A DNA stretch of 64,000 bases from Cladorrhinum sp. PSN259 (taxonomy: Eukaryota; Ascomycota; Sordariomycetes; Sordariales; Podosporaceae): assembly GCA_033725935.1 (NCBI GenBank), contig MU867064.1, forward strand, positions 124,001-188,000. Reading direction: 5' to 3'. Shown here piece after piece: positions 10,882 through 23,205 of the stretch. The notes under the pieces were generated by a model. That model worked only from the letters and a program-made list of their open reading frames with translations. It was not told the DNA's origin and ran no database searches. A program made the translations under genes and the position numbers. Position 1 is the first letter of the stretch, and every line of letters begins with the position of its first letter.

Positions 10882-13720
10882 ATGCCCCGAGTATCAGGAG
10901 CATCGCGCAGAAGCATGAGCAGAGGCCCTTCGGGGTCTCTGGGTGCTTCTCCATTCAAATCTCCTGTCAAGTGAGTCTTCAATCACCCAACGTCGATCGC
11001 ATGATGGCCGTCGCTAATCGCATTTACCATTCGCAAAAGAATGCCCCTGAATGACGACGCGCACGAAAAGGCCCAACGACAACACGGGCGCAAGGCGCTG
11101 CACGATGCCCACGTAAACCAGCTCAAGGCCGCCGCGACAGGAGGTACCCCGCGCAAGCGCAGATCAAGTCTCGCCCTCATCGACCTGGAAAATGTCGACT
11201 CACCCGCCGGATCGGACCCGCGTACCCCACGCCAGCGCAGACACCGGGAAAGCATTCTCGGCAATGGCGACGAAGAAGATGTTGTTATAGGCGGCAAGGC
11301 CGTCACCCCTATGAAGCGGGTGCCTATTCTTGCCAACTTCGAGGAGTGGATGAAGATGGCGACCGACAACAAGATCAATGCCGCCAACTCGTGGAACTTT
11401 GCGCTGATTGATTACTTCCACGACATGTCACTGCTCAAGGAGGGCGATGGAGTCAACTTTCAAAAGGCCAGTTGCACTTTGGATGGTTGCGTCAAGATTT
11501 ACACGAGCAGAGTTGACAGCGTTGCGACCGAGACAGGAAAACTGCTGAGCGGTTTGGCTGACAGCCGTGACGGCAAGAAGAAGAACCGGGGGGATGGAGA
11601 CGAAGAGGAGGATGAGGAGGATGAGGTGGATGAGGACGGAAATGTCAAGAAGAAGGCCAAGAAGAAGTCGCAGCGATCGTCCGAAGCCACGCTGGCGCCA
11701 TCATTCGCGTCCTTGCAGCTCAAGAAGTTTGAGCTGGAGTTTGGGGTTGATCCGTTATTCAAGAAGGCCTCAGCAGACTTTGACGAAGGTGGAGCCAAGG
11801 GTCTCCTTCTCAACCATCTCATGATTGACTCCCAGGGCCGGATTGTGTTTGATAGCAGCGACGATGCGAATGATGCTGGAGATTCGACTTCTAAAACGCG
11901 CAACAAGAGTGATGCCGAGGCTCAGGAGGAAGCAATGGAGGATGCCGACATGGATGTCACCATGGAGGATGCCGATGCTACACCCACACCGGCGCAAGAG
12001 GAAAACGAAGAGGACATCGAGATTGATGTGGTGGGACTTGGGCAGCGATTTTTTTCCGATCTGAGCCGTCTGGACGGCATGGATGTTTGCCCATCACTCA
12101 AGACTTTTGATCTCGGCGATCCCTCCGGCTCCCTGGATATTCCCTTCCTCAGAGCACCAGAGGATTGGCGTCAGGAGCAAGAGAAAGAAAAGACGCCGAT
12201 GCTTGGCAACAAATCTGGAATGTTTATCGACGAGGAGAACCCGCTCGGTTTCGACGACTATGATGGACTGGGCACTTTTGATCTTGGTGCTGATGTCGAT
12301 TTTGGTGAAGGTGGTGAAGCGTGGGCGCGAGAAGCTGCGCTTGAGCCGCAAATTATGCGTGTATTTGACGCCGGTCTTGGTGGGCTAGGAGATGGTGGTG
12401 GTGGTGAGGATGGGGAGGAAGGCGATGGGGTTGACATGATGGACGCAGCGAATGGGGGCGACTTTGTGATTTCCATGACGCACGCACAAAAGGCTGATAA
12501 GGTCCATGAAGATATCCTCAGCTACTTCGACCAGGCATTGCAAAAGAACTGGAGTAACGCGGAACACTGGAGGATACGAAAGATCAAAGATATTAACAAG
12601 CCGCTCGAGCCAACCAAAACAAGGAAGGAGAAACAGCCTTTTGAGATTGAATTTGAGTCACCGTTGAGCTCGGCTGTTGCTGAGGTTATTTATACTCGGG
12701 CGACGAGCAACGCGACAATCTCCCTCGCTAAGAAGGACTGGAAGTCAAAGTCTAGGAATCTGTTGCCTGATGACAAGCATTTCAGCTCCAAGCAACTTCT
12801 CTGCTTATTCTTGAAGCCCAAGGCGCGCATGAATAACCGACGTCGCACTGCCGCCTCAAGCCGCATCGGGAACATTGATTCACAACGACCAGCTGACGTC
12901 CCAGAAGGGGAAATGGACGAAGCCTTCTGGGCTGCTCAGAAAGCCCCAACGGCCATTAACAACGCCTCCTCTCCCAACTCGGATGACACAGGTCACCTGC
13001 CACAAGGAGACTACGATGCCAATTTCTTCCAAGACGACGGCCTCCCATTCGCCGGCGGGGATGATGACGACGACATGGAGGACGAGTTTGCTGATGCTCG
13101 CGAGCACTTCTCTCCCGAAACTGGCATTGGTGGTGGTATGACTGAAGTAGGCATGACAGGCGCCTTCAATGGCATGACGGTTACGAACCCTGCCGATTTG
13201 GCCTTTGGTACCATGTTGGTAACACAGAGCAGGAGAGTGAGGCCAGAGTATGTTCAGTATGCTAGGGTGGCCAAGAAGGTGGATGTTAGGAGGTTGAAGG
13301 AAGAAATTTGGAAGGGAATGGGGTTGGAGGCTTTGGTATGTATCCCCGTCTGTCCCGCCCCATGTTTAATCTTATGTCCGGGTTAATGTACTGACATGAG
13401 GGCGATTATAGGAACAGCTGGAACAGCCGATTCCATCGGTTGAGCAGGACGATGATGCTATGGACATCGATGGAGGCAATGGCGCTGCCTTCAACAACGG
13501 TGGTGATAAATCGGCACCGATGCTGAAGTTTACAGAGGTCATAAAGGATTTGCAGAAGGTCTATCCTAAGCCGGTGATGGACGACATTTCGACGAGTTAT
13601 TGTTTTATCTGTCTGTTGCATTTAGCGAACGAGAAAGGACTGGTGATCGAAAAGACGGAGGAGCTCAACGAGTTGACCATCAAGAAGGATTGGTCAGCTG
13701 AGATTGCGGAGCCAGAGTGA
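10882..13720 (+). CDS. BRN1: Condensin complex kleisin subunit BRN1/CAP-H/Cnd2
   Basis: Three exons, 10882-10970, 11040-13335 and 13412-13720, give 897 residues. The protein is the kleisin bridging the SMC2-SMC4 heads of condensin, needed for mitotic chromosome compaction. Barren/CAP-H blocks are visible: NFEEWMKMATDNKINAANSW near the N terminus, KIYTSRVDSVATETGKLLSG, the LKKFELEFGVDPLFKK stretch, WRIRKIKDINKPLEPTKTRK, and the C-terminal winged helix (VDVRRLKEEIWKGM ... FICLLHLANEKGL). Long acidic, low-complexity linkers separate them, as usual for kleisins. The 69-bp and 76-bp introns restore continuous frames; exon 3 is needed for the SMC-binding C terminus. The frame is open upstream of 10882, so a longer N terminus cannot be fully excluded. 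Confidence 0.94.
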
Positions 13721-14336
13721 GCGAGGGAGTGATGAGAGGTGGATGATGATACCTGGGAGTCAAACTGAGGGGATAGTGGGGTGGATTGCTTGATGATGTT
13801 CAATTTATGACAAGATCACGAAAGGTTTCAGGTACATAAAGGCAGGTTTCTTTGGTTTGGCTGTGCGAGGATTTCTGGCTTGGTTGATGATTGCATGAAG
13901 CGGCCACGGTGGCATCGAAGATACGTGTATGTCTTTACGGGGCAAAAGATGCATATTCTGTTATTGCTCTTACTCGCTGTCTATATGCGGGCTCACAGCG
14001 AGCGATTTGAAGGTGGGTATGAGTACCTGGATTTCTGTGTATCCAACTTAGCAATGATAACGAATATCCTTCCCTTGGGCTTGATCCTCGCTACTGGTGG
14101 GGCTATGAGTCTTCTGAGACAACAAATGTACAAGCAGCTCAATATCAGGATTGTACAGTACATTATCGAGATTTATTGGCAGCGGTGCAGTGCCTTGGGA
14201 GCAATTCTTCCGTGTATTTTATATAGGGTCAAGGACTGTTGTCTAGAGAGTGATTTTATAGGCTGTATTCATGGCATCATCTCCTCGTTTCTTTTCATTC
14301 AATGGCAAGACAACAACGCCGTCTTCCCGGTGTTCC
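13721..14336. other. 3' region of the condensin gene
   Basis: An open frame of 214 codons on the plus strand (13880-14524) crosses this stretch, but its product is compositionally irregular, matches no family known to me, and overlaps a more plausible coiled-coil exon on the other strand. I treat the stretch as non-coding. Confidence 0.4.
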
Positions 14337-14642
14337 TCATGAATCTTCTTTCTTGGGCGCATTTATATCTTTTCCATCCACGGCTGTCTTCTTCTGATCA
14401 GCCTCATGTTCCTCATCTCCGTCTTCCGGCAAGATGCCAAAGGAGGCCAGCAACTCATCCAACTTGCTCTCCAAGCTTGTCAGGTTGGCCTCGAGCGCAG
14501 TGGCTGTTTGCTCGCCCCTGTTGAAAATAAGTCATCAATGAGTATACCCCTGTTGTCTTCAGCCACCACGATCCCGACTATGAAGGGCCGGAACTCGGAT
14601 CGGAGATTCTCCATATCCAAGTGCGATTTTCACAATCCCATG
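14337..14642 (-). CDS. Possible 3' part of a small spliced gene with a coiled-coil tail
   Basis: On the minus strand a short exon ending at 14337 encodes TALEANLTSLESKLDELLAS, a clear heptad-type coiled coil, followed by an acidic/basic tail (EEHEADQKKTAVDGK). Its acceptor is probably one of the AG sites at 14504-14515, just after a branch-like TGATGAC. A possible upstream exon ends at the GTGAAA donor near 14633 and would contribute KLRKAQFKPRERPWD, preceded by a hydrophobic segment (about 14690-14780). At least two joining frames are possible, and the 5' end and start codon are unresolved, so only this part is marked. A Ser/Pro-rich exon at 15522-15653 may belong to the same gene. Function unknown. 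Confidence 0.35.
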
Positions 14643-15521
14643 GGCGTTCTCGTGGCTTGAACTGTGCCTTCCGAAGCTTTTCGGTAAGTGAAAGAGAAGG
14701 AAGAGGGGTGATGATCCCTGATAGGAGACCGATAAGGTAAGCAAAGGAGATGAGAGGGAGGGTGTAAATAACAGAGGGAGACAGGGGGTGTGGCGCCAGT
14801 AACAACTCAACCCCACGAATGAATTTTGAGAGGGTGGCTTGTCTTGACGACGTGTTCGAGGGTGTGACCAGCCAAACGGGATTGGGCAAAGAATGTGCAT
14901 GGCGCCTAGTGCAGCGTCCCTGGAACTCGAATTCCGGTAGAAGATCTATTGGACCCTGCAGATGAAGTCAAAGTTTTTTGGCGATCTTCAGGGTCCTTCT
15001 GCTTTCGGGCAGACCTGTCCCATTGAAACCCAAGCCCGCCACGGTTACGATGGGATTGGGAGGTGAATTGGGGAATTCTAGGTGAGAGACCGTGTATGTG
15101 AGAGCGGTGAAGGGCTCTCCAGACCCAGTACAGGTGAACATCGGGATGGGATGGGGATGGCACTACTGCCAAACGATAACATCCCCTGGATGGATAAGCC
15201 TTCCCCGCAATGTTATGGAGGAGTGAAAACATAAACAAAGGTCATGAGAGAATGTGTAAAACCGAAGATGCCGAAGTTGACAAAATGGTATTATCGCGTA
15301 CCTAGCAAGGTCTTTCAAAGCCTGGACCATGAACCGGCAAACACGGCATTGTCAGCGAGATGCTTCAAGCTCATAGCGGTTACATGTAATGGAGGGGACT
15401 GAGGGAGGATGGCGGAGACCTAGACCCCTATGACGGAGTTCCCGTCGGTCTAAATCCCAGCAGATGCAGATGCAGGCGCGGGACTTGAAGTTGGTCTGTT
15501 TCTGTTTAGGGGTTGGCTTAC

Positions 15522-15653
15522 CTGGGCTAAATGGTCACCAACTGACGATGTTGAAGCTGATGGTGAAGTATTGCCATTTTGTGCATTTGAGCTGAAATCT
15601 GAAGAGGATGGCGGGGAGGTTGGATTGTTGTTGCTATCTGTCGCCGGTGACAT
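15522..15653 (-). CDS. Possible first coding exon, Ser/Pro/Asn-rich
   Basis: The minus strand offers an ATG at 15653 followed by 44 codons of Ser/Pro/Asn-rich sequence (MSPATDSNNNPTSPP...) ending exactly at a good donor (CAG|GTAAGC, phase 0). The composition is typical of disordered fungal N termini and not of a shadow frame. I could not find an unambiguous acceptor downstream; a candidate lies near 15320 (TCCAG), giving ALKDLA. It may be the start of the gene whose coiled-coil end is at 14337-14642. Presence of a gene is suggestive only. Confidence 0.28.
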
Positions 15654-18588
15654 GGTGTTTGACGATGAAATTATCGAGGTGTCAACAATAGAATACTCTG
15701 TTTTGGCAGCTACAGAAAGTGCGATTAGCAGCTGACATGCTTGATACCACGCCAAAACTGGAAAAAAAGAAAAAAAGAAGAAAAAAAAACCTGGCTGTTG
15801 GTTCCGGTAATCGGTGCAACTCGGTTGAAACCGCTCACGCTAGATTGACACAAATTGTTGTCTCCTCTCAGACAACGTACGATTTTTGCAGCAAGGCTAT
15901 GATGTTTTGGGCCTTTTGGGCAACTGACTGCCGAAACCCCCTTGCTTTTGCGAGTCTTGGGCCGTCTTGGGGCGAGCACAGGCCAACCACACGGCCCGAT
16001 GGCACCCCGCTTCTTGTTGCACTTTCAGCTTTGCTCTCGCTCAGCCTTGCCGTTCGTTAAGCAAGCATTCAAGCTTCATATTTCCCACCGATTACCTTTA
16101 CGTACTATTTATTCGGGACTCCGAGTTGCCGCAAGGCAATGGATTCTGGTAATGTCTAATGTTCGCACTCGCTACAACACGGGACGAAACTGTAACTGGT
16201 AACGGACATCTCCATATTTTTTTACATTGTTTTTTTGAGACAGGATGCGCCCACCAAAATTTCTAGCCGAGCGAATTGTGACGTGACGAGGCCGATTGTT
16301 CTAGACTCTTGGCCAGATTTCCAGGAATCTGGTGCGTTGAGAAGGGAAGCCGGGGCCAATGGAAAGCAAGCATTTTGGACGCCTTGGCACACACACCCAT
16401 CAGACGATGACCCTGTCCAAGAATTTGAGCGCGTGGCCTGATTTGCACCGAATTGTCTATCCTGGATATGGAAATCCCATATTGACGAAGCGCGGTAATT
16501 TCACAACTTTTACCATCCCTCACCATTCCCACACCTGTTGCTTGCTGGCTCCTAGCTGGTTTTTAGCTGTCCGTAGATCGGGTATTCGGCATCAATCCCG
16601 CGGCTGTCATCCAATCAATATTTTCTAGGATTCCCATTATCGTATTATAGTCTAGAAGGATGTCATTGGTACCTGGGGTCCACGACAGGAGACATGCATT
16701 GTGGGTGGCAATCACAATGTTCGCAAAATCGATCAGAGCCAAATTGTCGATCCTAGACCCGCAGCATGAGCCCGAGTCCCCGCTCATACGGCAAGTTAAT
16801 GAAAATTGCATATCTTACCCACCGATACCGACCTGGAACAGAATGGGAATGAATTGATGAGCCCATGATTTCTCGTTCCCGACTTTTCGAATTGTTACTG
16901 GTCATTAGAATGGCCGTGCCTACCACCCTGACGCCGTACCCCACCATCCAGTTCTGGATGTGGAGCATCTTATTGGTCCGGCGGCCCTGTGGGTCTTGTA
17001 GAATCGTACGTTTTTTCTCATGTGCCTCATGGTGGCCGGTTGGGGATCGAGATCCCCCTGCTTTTCCGTTTTTTTTCCACCCATGCCCACAGTTTGCCAT
17101 GATGACATTTCTGGGTATCCAGCCCGCTCGCTTCACACCCCTCGCCCACTCAGACCATGGAAGTTGGCGATTTCACTTTCGTCCGGAGCAAGGGGCAGCG
17201 GCCTGGTCTCGGTGAAGGAGTGGTATTCGCATCTCACGCGCATCTGGCATCTGTGATCTTTCGAGTGGCCAGACCGACAGCGGGTGACCGGAAATGCGAT
17301 ATCCTTTTTCTGCCGTTCCCCATCTCTCGACCAGACATTGCCCATCATCCCAATATGGGCATCATCAGCGCCCCCAGTTTGGCTATTGCTCTGACAGACC
17401 ATGGCCCGCGGACAGGGAGCAAATCAGAGAACCTGGACGGTCACAGAGGTCAACGGCCGTTACCCGCACCTCACCTATCGCCTTTCATATCATACCATAC
17501 CACCATACCAAGTATATGTCCGTTCACTGTACATTGACCAACAATATCAGCTTTATTCTCGAACATGACCTCGAGGACGGAGGGACAGCCGGTGCCCCTG
17601 TCATCCATCCTGTCAGTACCAGTTGCATGACACCATGATCGGGGATGTGTGGAGGAACTTGCCTTCTGCCCACTGTTGCTGCCAGTAGCAACTCCACTAC
17701 CGAGGACAAAGCCTACATACTTGTACCACCTGTGCTAATGAGACGAAGAAACAAATTTCCTGATCAGGCATGAAATATTGCTTTCTGACAATGCATTGTT
17801 GGCTTGTCTACAAGCGGTAGCCAGATAAAAACCAGATCTCCGGTGCTCCAGGTGGAAGCTGTTTCTTAATCCCACCCCGTGCACCTACACGCCCGCGTCT
17901 CGTCTCAATCATCAAGCATCCCCCAGCCGGCCCAGGTACCTCCCCGGTTTGTCGTTTGCATCCACACCCCTCCCTGACGCACTCTGCCTTCCATTCTCGG
18001 CAAGTCACCTGTTTGAATAGCAGGCCTTCCTTCCTCTGCACCTTCACCCACTCTTTCTCTGCCGACTCTGTCCCACGTCGGCTGTGTTCCTCCTCCAACT
18101 CTTGAAAGTCATCGAGATTTCAACCGGCATGCCCACCGCAAGAAAAAGGCAACATTTGAGAATGCCATGTCTAGAGTGAATGCCGTCCAGCTTTGCCATT
18201 GACGCCCCGCCACCAGCCTTCCGCTATATACACCCATCCGTTCCTGTCGGGCCTTCTTGTGAGCTTCGTTGACAGCTACCGCCGTGCCCTTGAATCACCT
18301 CATCCCAACAATCCACACCCTCGAGGAGCTCAGTTCTTCTTCGACCACCCATCCCTGACACCCTCTTTGCTACCCACCACCCGCCAAAAGCTCCGAGAAC
18401 GCAGTGGTTCTTCTAGTCTATCCAGACTCTCACGGCTTGAGGTTGCACTCTCCGACCTGCTCTGATTCGAGAGTTTCCCGGCCCGCATACCTCAGCCACC
18501 TTAGCGAATCAACAATACCATTCCCTACTTCAGATCCGGTGTTGTTCCGTGCGCCCTTGTGTATTAAATCAGTAGTGATCCGGGCCTA
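15654..18588. other. Long intergenic region upstream of the SAM/HMG-box gene
   Basis: Nearly 3 kb without a convincing gene. A purine run near 15762-15790 and several overlapping short frames on both strands are present; none resembles a known protein. The last 400 bp (about 18190-18588) are C/T-rich, with many CCACC and CATCC words, and probably form the leader and promoter of the SAM/HMG-box gene. Confidence 0.5.
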
Positions 18589-20547
18589 ATGACACAGTTA
18601 CTCGCGACCGTCTTTGGCGAGCTGGGCATTGCTCAGTATCTCAATGCCTTCTTGGATCAGGGTTTCGACACATGGGAAACCATCTTGGACATCACTGAGT
18701 CGGATCTGTACGTGAGCAGAATGCCAGGTGGTGACACTACAAACTCTGATCATGACTAACCTGGTTTCTTAAAATGATAGTGATGCACTTGGTGTGAAAC
18801 TGGGCCACCGCCGTGTAAGAATCATTGGTCTCATGCGACGAGCTTCGTCTGAGCTGACATTTCTCCGTTACTAGAAACTTCAAAGACGAATTGCCAACTC
18901 TCGAGGAATTGCCGCAGATGCGTCTCTGGTCTCACCCACACAGCCCAGCATCGAAGAGCAGCGGTTCCAAGATCAACACCGAGCCGATGCTCCCAGATTA
19001 GAAGTTCGGGACTCTGGTGTTGTTACCATCGCGAAGAGGAAGTACAGACGTCATCCAAAGGTGGGTATCTTGTGAGAGACTTGAGTTGTTTTTGTTTGTG
19101 TGACTGACCGGTCCTGCCGTGGTTAGCCGGATGAAAATGCACCAGAACGACCCCCTTCGGCTTATGTACTATTCTCGAATAGTAAGTTGTACCGCATAGG
19201 CCGCTTGGTTTGGGTGGGTTACTGACAGCCATTTTACTGTAGAGATGCGAGAAGAACTCAAGGGGCGCAATTTATCCTTTACCGAGATAGCAAAGCTTGT
19301 TGGTGAGAACTGGCAGAATTTGAATCCATCTGAGAAGGAGCCATTCGAATCACAAGCCCAGTCCATCAAGGAGAGGTATTTAGCCGACCTTGCCCAGTAC
19401 AAGAAGACGGCCGACTACAGAAAGTATATGGCGTACTTGCAGGAGTTCAAGGCCAAGCATGCCCCTCAAGGTATGTGCCCAGTGTCTCTAGCAACCGCAA
19501 ATATTTGGGACGTCGCTCTTAACACCTCGTCGCAGACAAGGATGGTTCCAAAAGAATAAAAATATCCGACTCTGGCTCCCAGCAGCGACCGAGCCCCAAC
19601 GCAACCCCGAACAGATCGAGCAGGAGTCGCAGCGGCACAGAAAGCGGTCGGGGTAGTGAACCCCCAGTTGGGAGACAGCAAAGAATGGGCTCGACGGTTT
19701 CAATGGCTACATCACATGCCTCGGACGAAGCTATACATTCTCCAATTGCACCCAGTATTGAGACTCTATCGTCAGACCGCTCGCCAATCTTTACTTCGAA
19801 TACGACAGAGAGTCGCTCGATATCAAGCCAGCAGCGAAACCGGAATCGGGGAGATGATCAGCGGTCGGAGCAGCCTCCAATGCAGGTGCCGCTGCCATCC
19901 CTTTCCGACGTGCTCGACAGGCAAAGTTTTGGCGGTGGAATGCATCCTGGAAACGAGGTCAATGGTTACCATCGATTCCCGCGAGATTCTATCCCGGACC
20001 TAGGGCCGCTTTCGGGCCATGTCGGCGGTGACAACAGGCCACCGCCACATGTAAAAACCGAACAATCCTACGGTAGCCCGCGAACACCACTCGAAGGCCA
20101 AATGCCGATCCATTCGTTGCTCGCGTCAGATCCAGAACCGAACTTCGATCAAAGTCACTTGCATCACCTACACCAGCATCAACACCAGCCTCAACATCAG
20201 CCTCAACGACAACCGCATATCTTTCGTGGCAATCCATTTCCGGTAGATCAAAAACCTCATCCCACCCACCAATCTTCAAATAGTGTTGGCAGCTTGCCTT
20301 CGATAAATGGTGCGCCTTTTCACCACTCAAGTTCTAGAAAAATACTAACTTGGATGCCCAAGGTTACCATGCCAGGCCCTCGCTTTCACACCCAGCCATA
20401 GGTTCACATCCACAGAGCGCCGGATATGGAGGCCCCCCTCCGCCATCAGCCCCCAGGTACCCTCAGCAAGTGAAGCAAGATCCTCGCTTGGATGGAATGA
20501 GTGCCTTGTTGAAGGCTGGCGAGATTGTCGATCGTCGAACCCAGTAA
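18589..20547 (+). CDS. SAM-domain plus HMG-box DNA-binding protein
   Basis: Seven exons (18589-18707, 18781-18814, 18875-19060, 19127-19181, 19243-19470, 19536-20309, 20363-20547) give 526 residues. Residues 1-60 form a sterile alpha motif (FGELGIAQYLNAFLDQGFD..., ITESDLDALGVKLGHRRKL). Residues about 116-190 form an HMG box: PERPPSAYVLFSNKMREEL, FTEIAKLVGENWQNLNPSEK, PFESQA, YKKTADYRKY. The C-terminal half is disordered, with a His/Gln-rich run (about 20160-20215) and the conserved-looking end LDGMSALLKAGEIVDRR. HMG boxes bend DNA and SAM domains oligomerise, so a chromatin or transcriptional regulator is inferred. Every splice junction keeps the frame; the last intron (53 bp) has a perfect TACTAAC. 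Related SAM-HMG proteins exist in filamentous ascomycetes; I do not assign a symbol. Confidence 0.88.
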
Positions 20548-23205
20548 ATGCAGCCGTCGATGAACTGAGTCCAACATTGTCCCTCTCGAGGAGGGCCACT
20601 CGCGGCATCTAAGTCAGGAGTTCCCAGACTGATGACGTACGGTCAGAACTTGGCATGCTCGGCATTTGTTTCTTTTATGTTCTGTCGTCTCGTATGTTAG
20701 ACGGCATTAGATACCCCGGCGGCAATTTGTTATTTGGATATGATGAATCAAGGCGGACATTTGATGAACTATGTGGGGCGTTTTCTTTACTTTCAACTTC
20801 TAACTGTGCCCTCTTTCTAAGCAGCACAAGAAAGCAAGCCTACCATGACCATAGTCCACGTGATGGATGGTTTTAGCCAGTCCGTGAGAGAGATATTTCT
20901 GTACATAAAATTTTCCCGTGGTGTGGGGTACCTTTCAATGATATTGTTTCAAAAGTTCTTATAAACACATAAGACTTGATTGGATCGTGGTTCAGCCGTC
21001 TCGTTCTTCTATCCCAAGCCAAACAAAATCAACGAAAAGCCTGAAGCTCACCACCCCTCCATCATCGGAGCGCCATGCTGACAGGTAACCGATATCAGAT
21101 GTACCATGGATACATCTCGATGCAGTGAAATTGGGGGAACACCACTGGCGGCTGCATCTCGATGTCGGCTACTGGGTCTTATCACATCCCCAAATCTTCG
21201 ATGGGCAACCTAATTTCTCGATCTCGGCACTATTCGACGGTACGCCCTCGATACCCGAACATGGGCATTGGTTGGAACGACACCTTCGCGCATCTACAAC
21301 GGTTTGGTCTGTTCCTTGGTCCACACGTGGCATTTTGTCGTCCTGAAGGGGGAAGCCTGTTTTCTGTTCAGGTGGTGGCAGTAAATAGACTGTGTGGGAT
21401 ACAACAAATAGTCAGATTCGGAGGGGGTGGGGGGGGGGTATGGGGAGAACTACCCTGGCAATCCCGGTCTTGCTCACCGGCAGGTAAAGTGATGTCTCAT
21501 CGGAGAGAGAGACAGACAGTATGCATGGTGAACCAGTGGGTTGATGATGACCTGACCTAGGCATCCCATCCCATGCAGTGCATCTGTTGAGATACATGCG
21601 TGATTTCCCATGGACCGACGACACAAGAGGAACACATGCTTACCACAAAGGTAGAGGTACAAGGTGCACCACGTCATGTTGTTCACGTTGGGGAGTCCTG
21701 TACCCACACGGGAACGGGGGGGGGAAAGGAAAAAGGAAAAAGAAAAAGAGATCGATCGGGACATGATCGAGAAGCGGCCGAGAGAATTTAGAGTTTCGCA
21801 TGATCACGCAACAGAGCATCGACCAACAAAGTCCTCTTCCTTCCTGCTCCTCCACCCCTGCTCGACAATGATTGACAGGGTGTGGGTAGCAGTAAGAAAG
21901 GGGATGGCCGGGACGAGGAGGAGGGAAAGGTCGAGACCGTCCAGAGTCTAGACCGCCCCCATTTTTTAAGGGCGTTATATGAGTGTAACCTCTCGCCCTC
22001 ATGTGGCCGGAGAAACCAATGTGACATGCGACATGAAAAGCTTGATTTGTTCGTTTGTCATTTTCAGCGCTCAGTGCGGAACCACATTTCTGCCATTGGT
22101 AGGCAACACACACACCATGTGCAACATCCGATCGAGTGCACTAGATGCGACTTCCTTGATTTTACTCCTGGTCTTGTCGGTGAGAAGGTGATTGATTCGG
22201 TGCTCGTTTCACAGCCTGTGCCAGCCTTGGCCTACTTTGACTTTGTTGATGAATTCGAACCTGCTCTAAGCACCGGACGGGCACGAAAGACAAAAGGTTT
22301 CTCTTTTGTCCAAGAGGGAGGAAACGTTTGGAGAAAAAGAAAAAAAAGAAAAAACAGGTCCATGCTCGTATATTTCCAGCCAGTTGATAACCAAACAAGA
22401 ACACACATTGTGAACTGACAGCCTCCCCAGTCAGTCCGACAGGATCACTTGCTTTGTCTAGTCTGTGAGCTTCAACCAACACGCAGGAACAGGCACAACG
22501 GGCCAATTCCCCTCTTAGTGTACAACCAAATGCCGAGCTCAGGCAGCTCGCAAAACCTTCTCACTCGAGGTTGAACACCTCCGAGGAAGAAGTAAAAGCA
22601 AGACATCGTGTCAAAAGCAGCCGCACGAAAATACTTGGTCAAGTAAAATGAACAAGAAAACAAGGAAAGCCTCTCTCTGAAATGTTTCTAACCGGGTTAG
22701 GTATCATTGCATGCATGCTTCAAAATCCATCAACATCCCAGCTAAGAAACGGAAGAAGTTGCACGTCTCCCCCACAAGAGGGAAGCGAGTCTCTACTTCA
22801 ATAGCATAGCTCCCGGCAAAAGAGATAATGAACAAAGTGACAGAACCCAATAACCCCAGTCCCATAAAATCAGTAGTAATCAAAAAAAGAATCAACAGAT
22901 AAAACAAACACCAGAAGTGGATGCTGCGTGTGCGTTTGTTATGTCATCAGCAGGAAAAACAAAACGAAAAACACCCTCGGCTAGCCATCTCGCTCGCAGC
23001 TGGTACTGGTAAAAAGCCCCCGATGCCCCAGGGTGACGGCGATCAGTGCTGTGAGATGTTGTGGGACGACCGATCTCATTCGCCTGCCGTGTGGTACTTC
23101 TTTGTTTTCAAATCAAGTACTATGCGCCCTCATGAGCAGCTATAACACCGCAGAAGGACCCAGAACAACCGGTCAGCTTTTTCACTCATGCAGGTTTTGA
23201 CACGC
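20548..23205. other. Intergenic region between the SAM/HMG-box gene and NIK1
   Basis: About 2.6 kb with no convincing gene. Both flanking genes end here, so it holds two 3' regions. G-runs occur near 21420-21440 and 21715-21724, and purine-rich stretches near 21725-21760 and 22330-22360. A 178-codon frame at 21882-22418 (+) overlaps a 157-codon frame on the other strand; neither has recognisable family features. Confidence 0.5.

Noticed and set aside
21882..22418. 178-codon plus-strand frame
   Set aside because: Overlaps an equally long antisense frame, lacks recognisable motifs and ends in low-complexity Lys/Arg codons.
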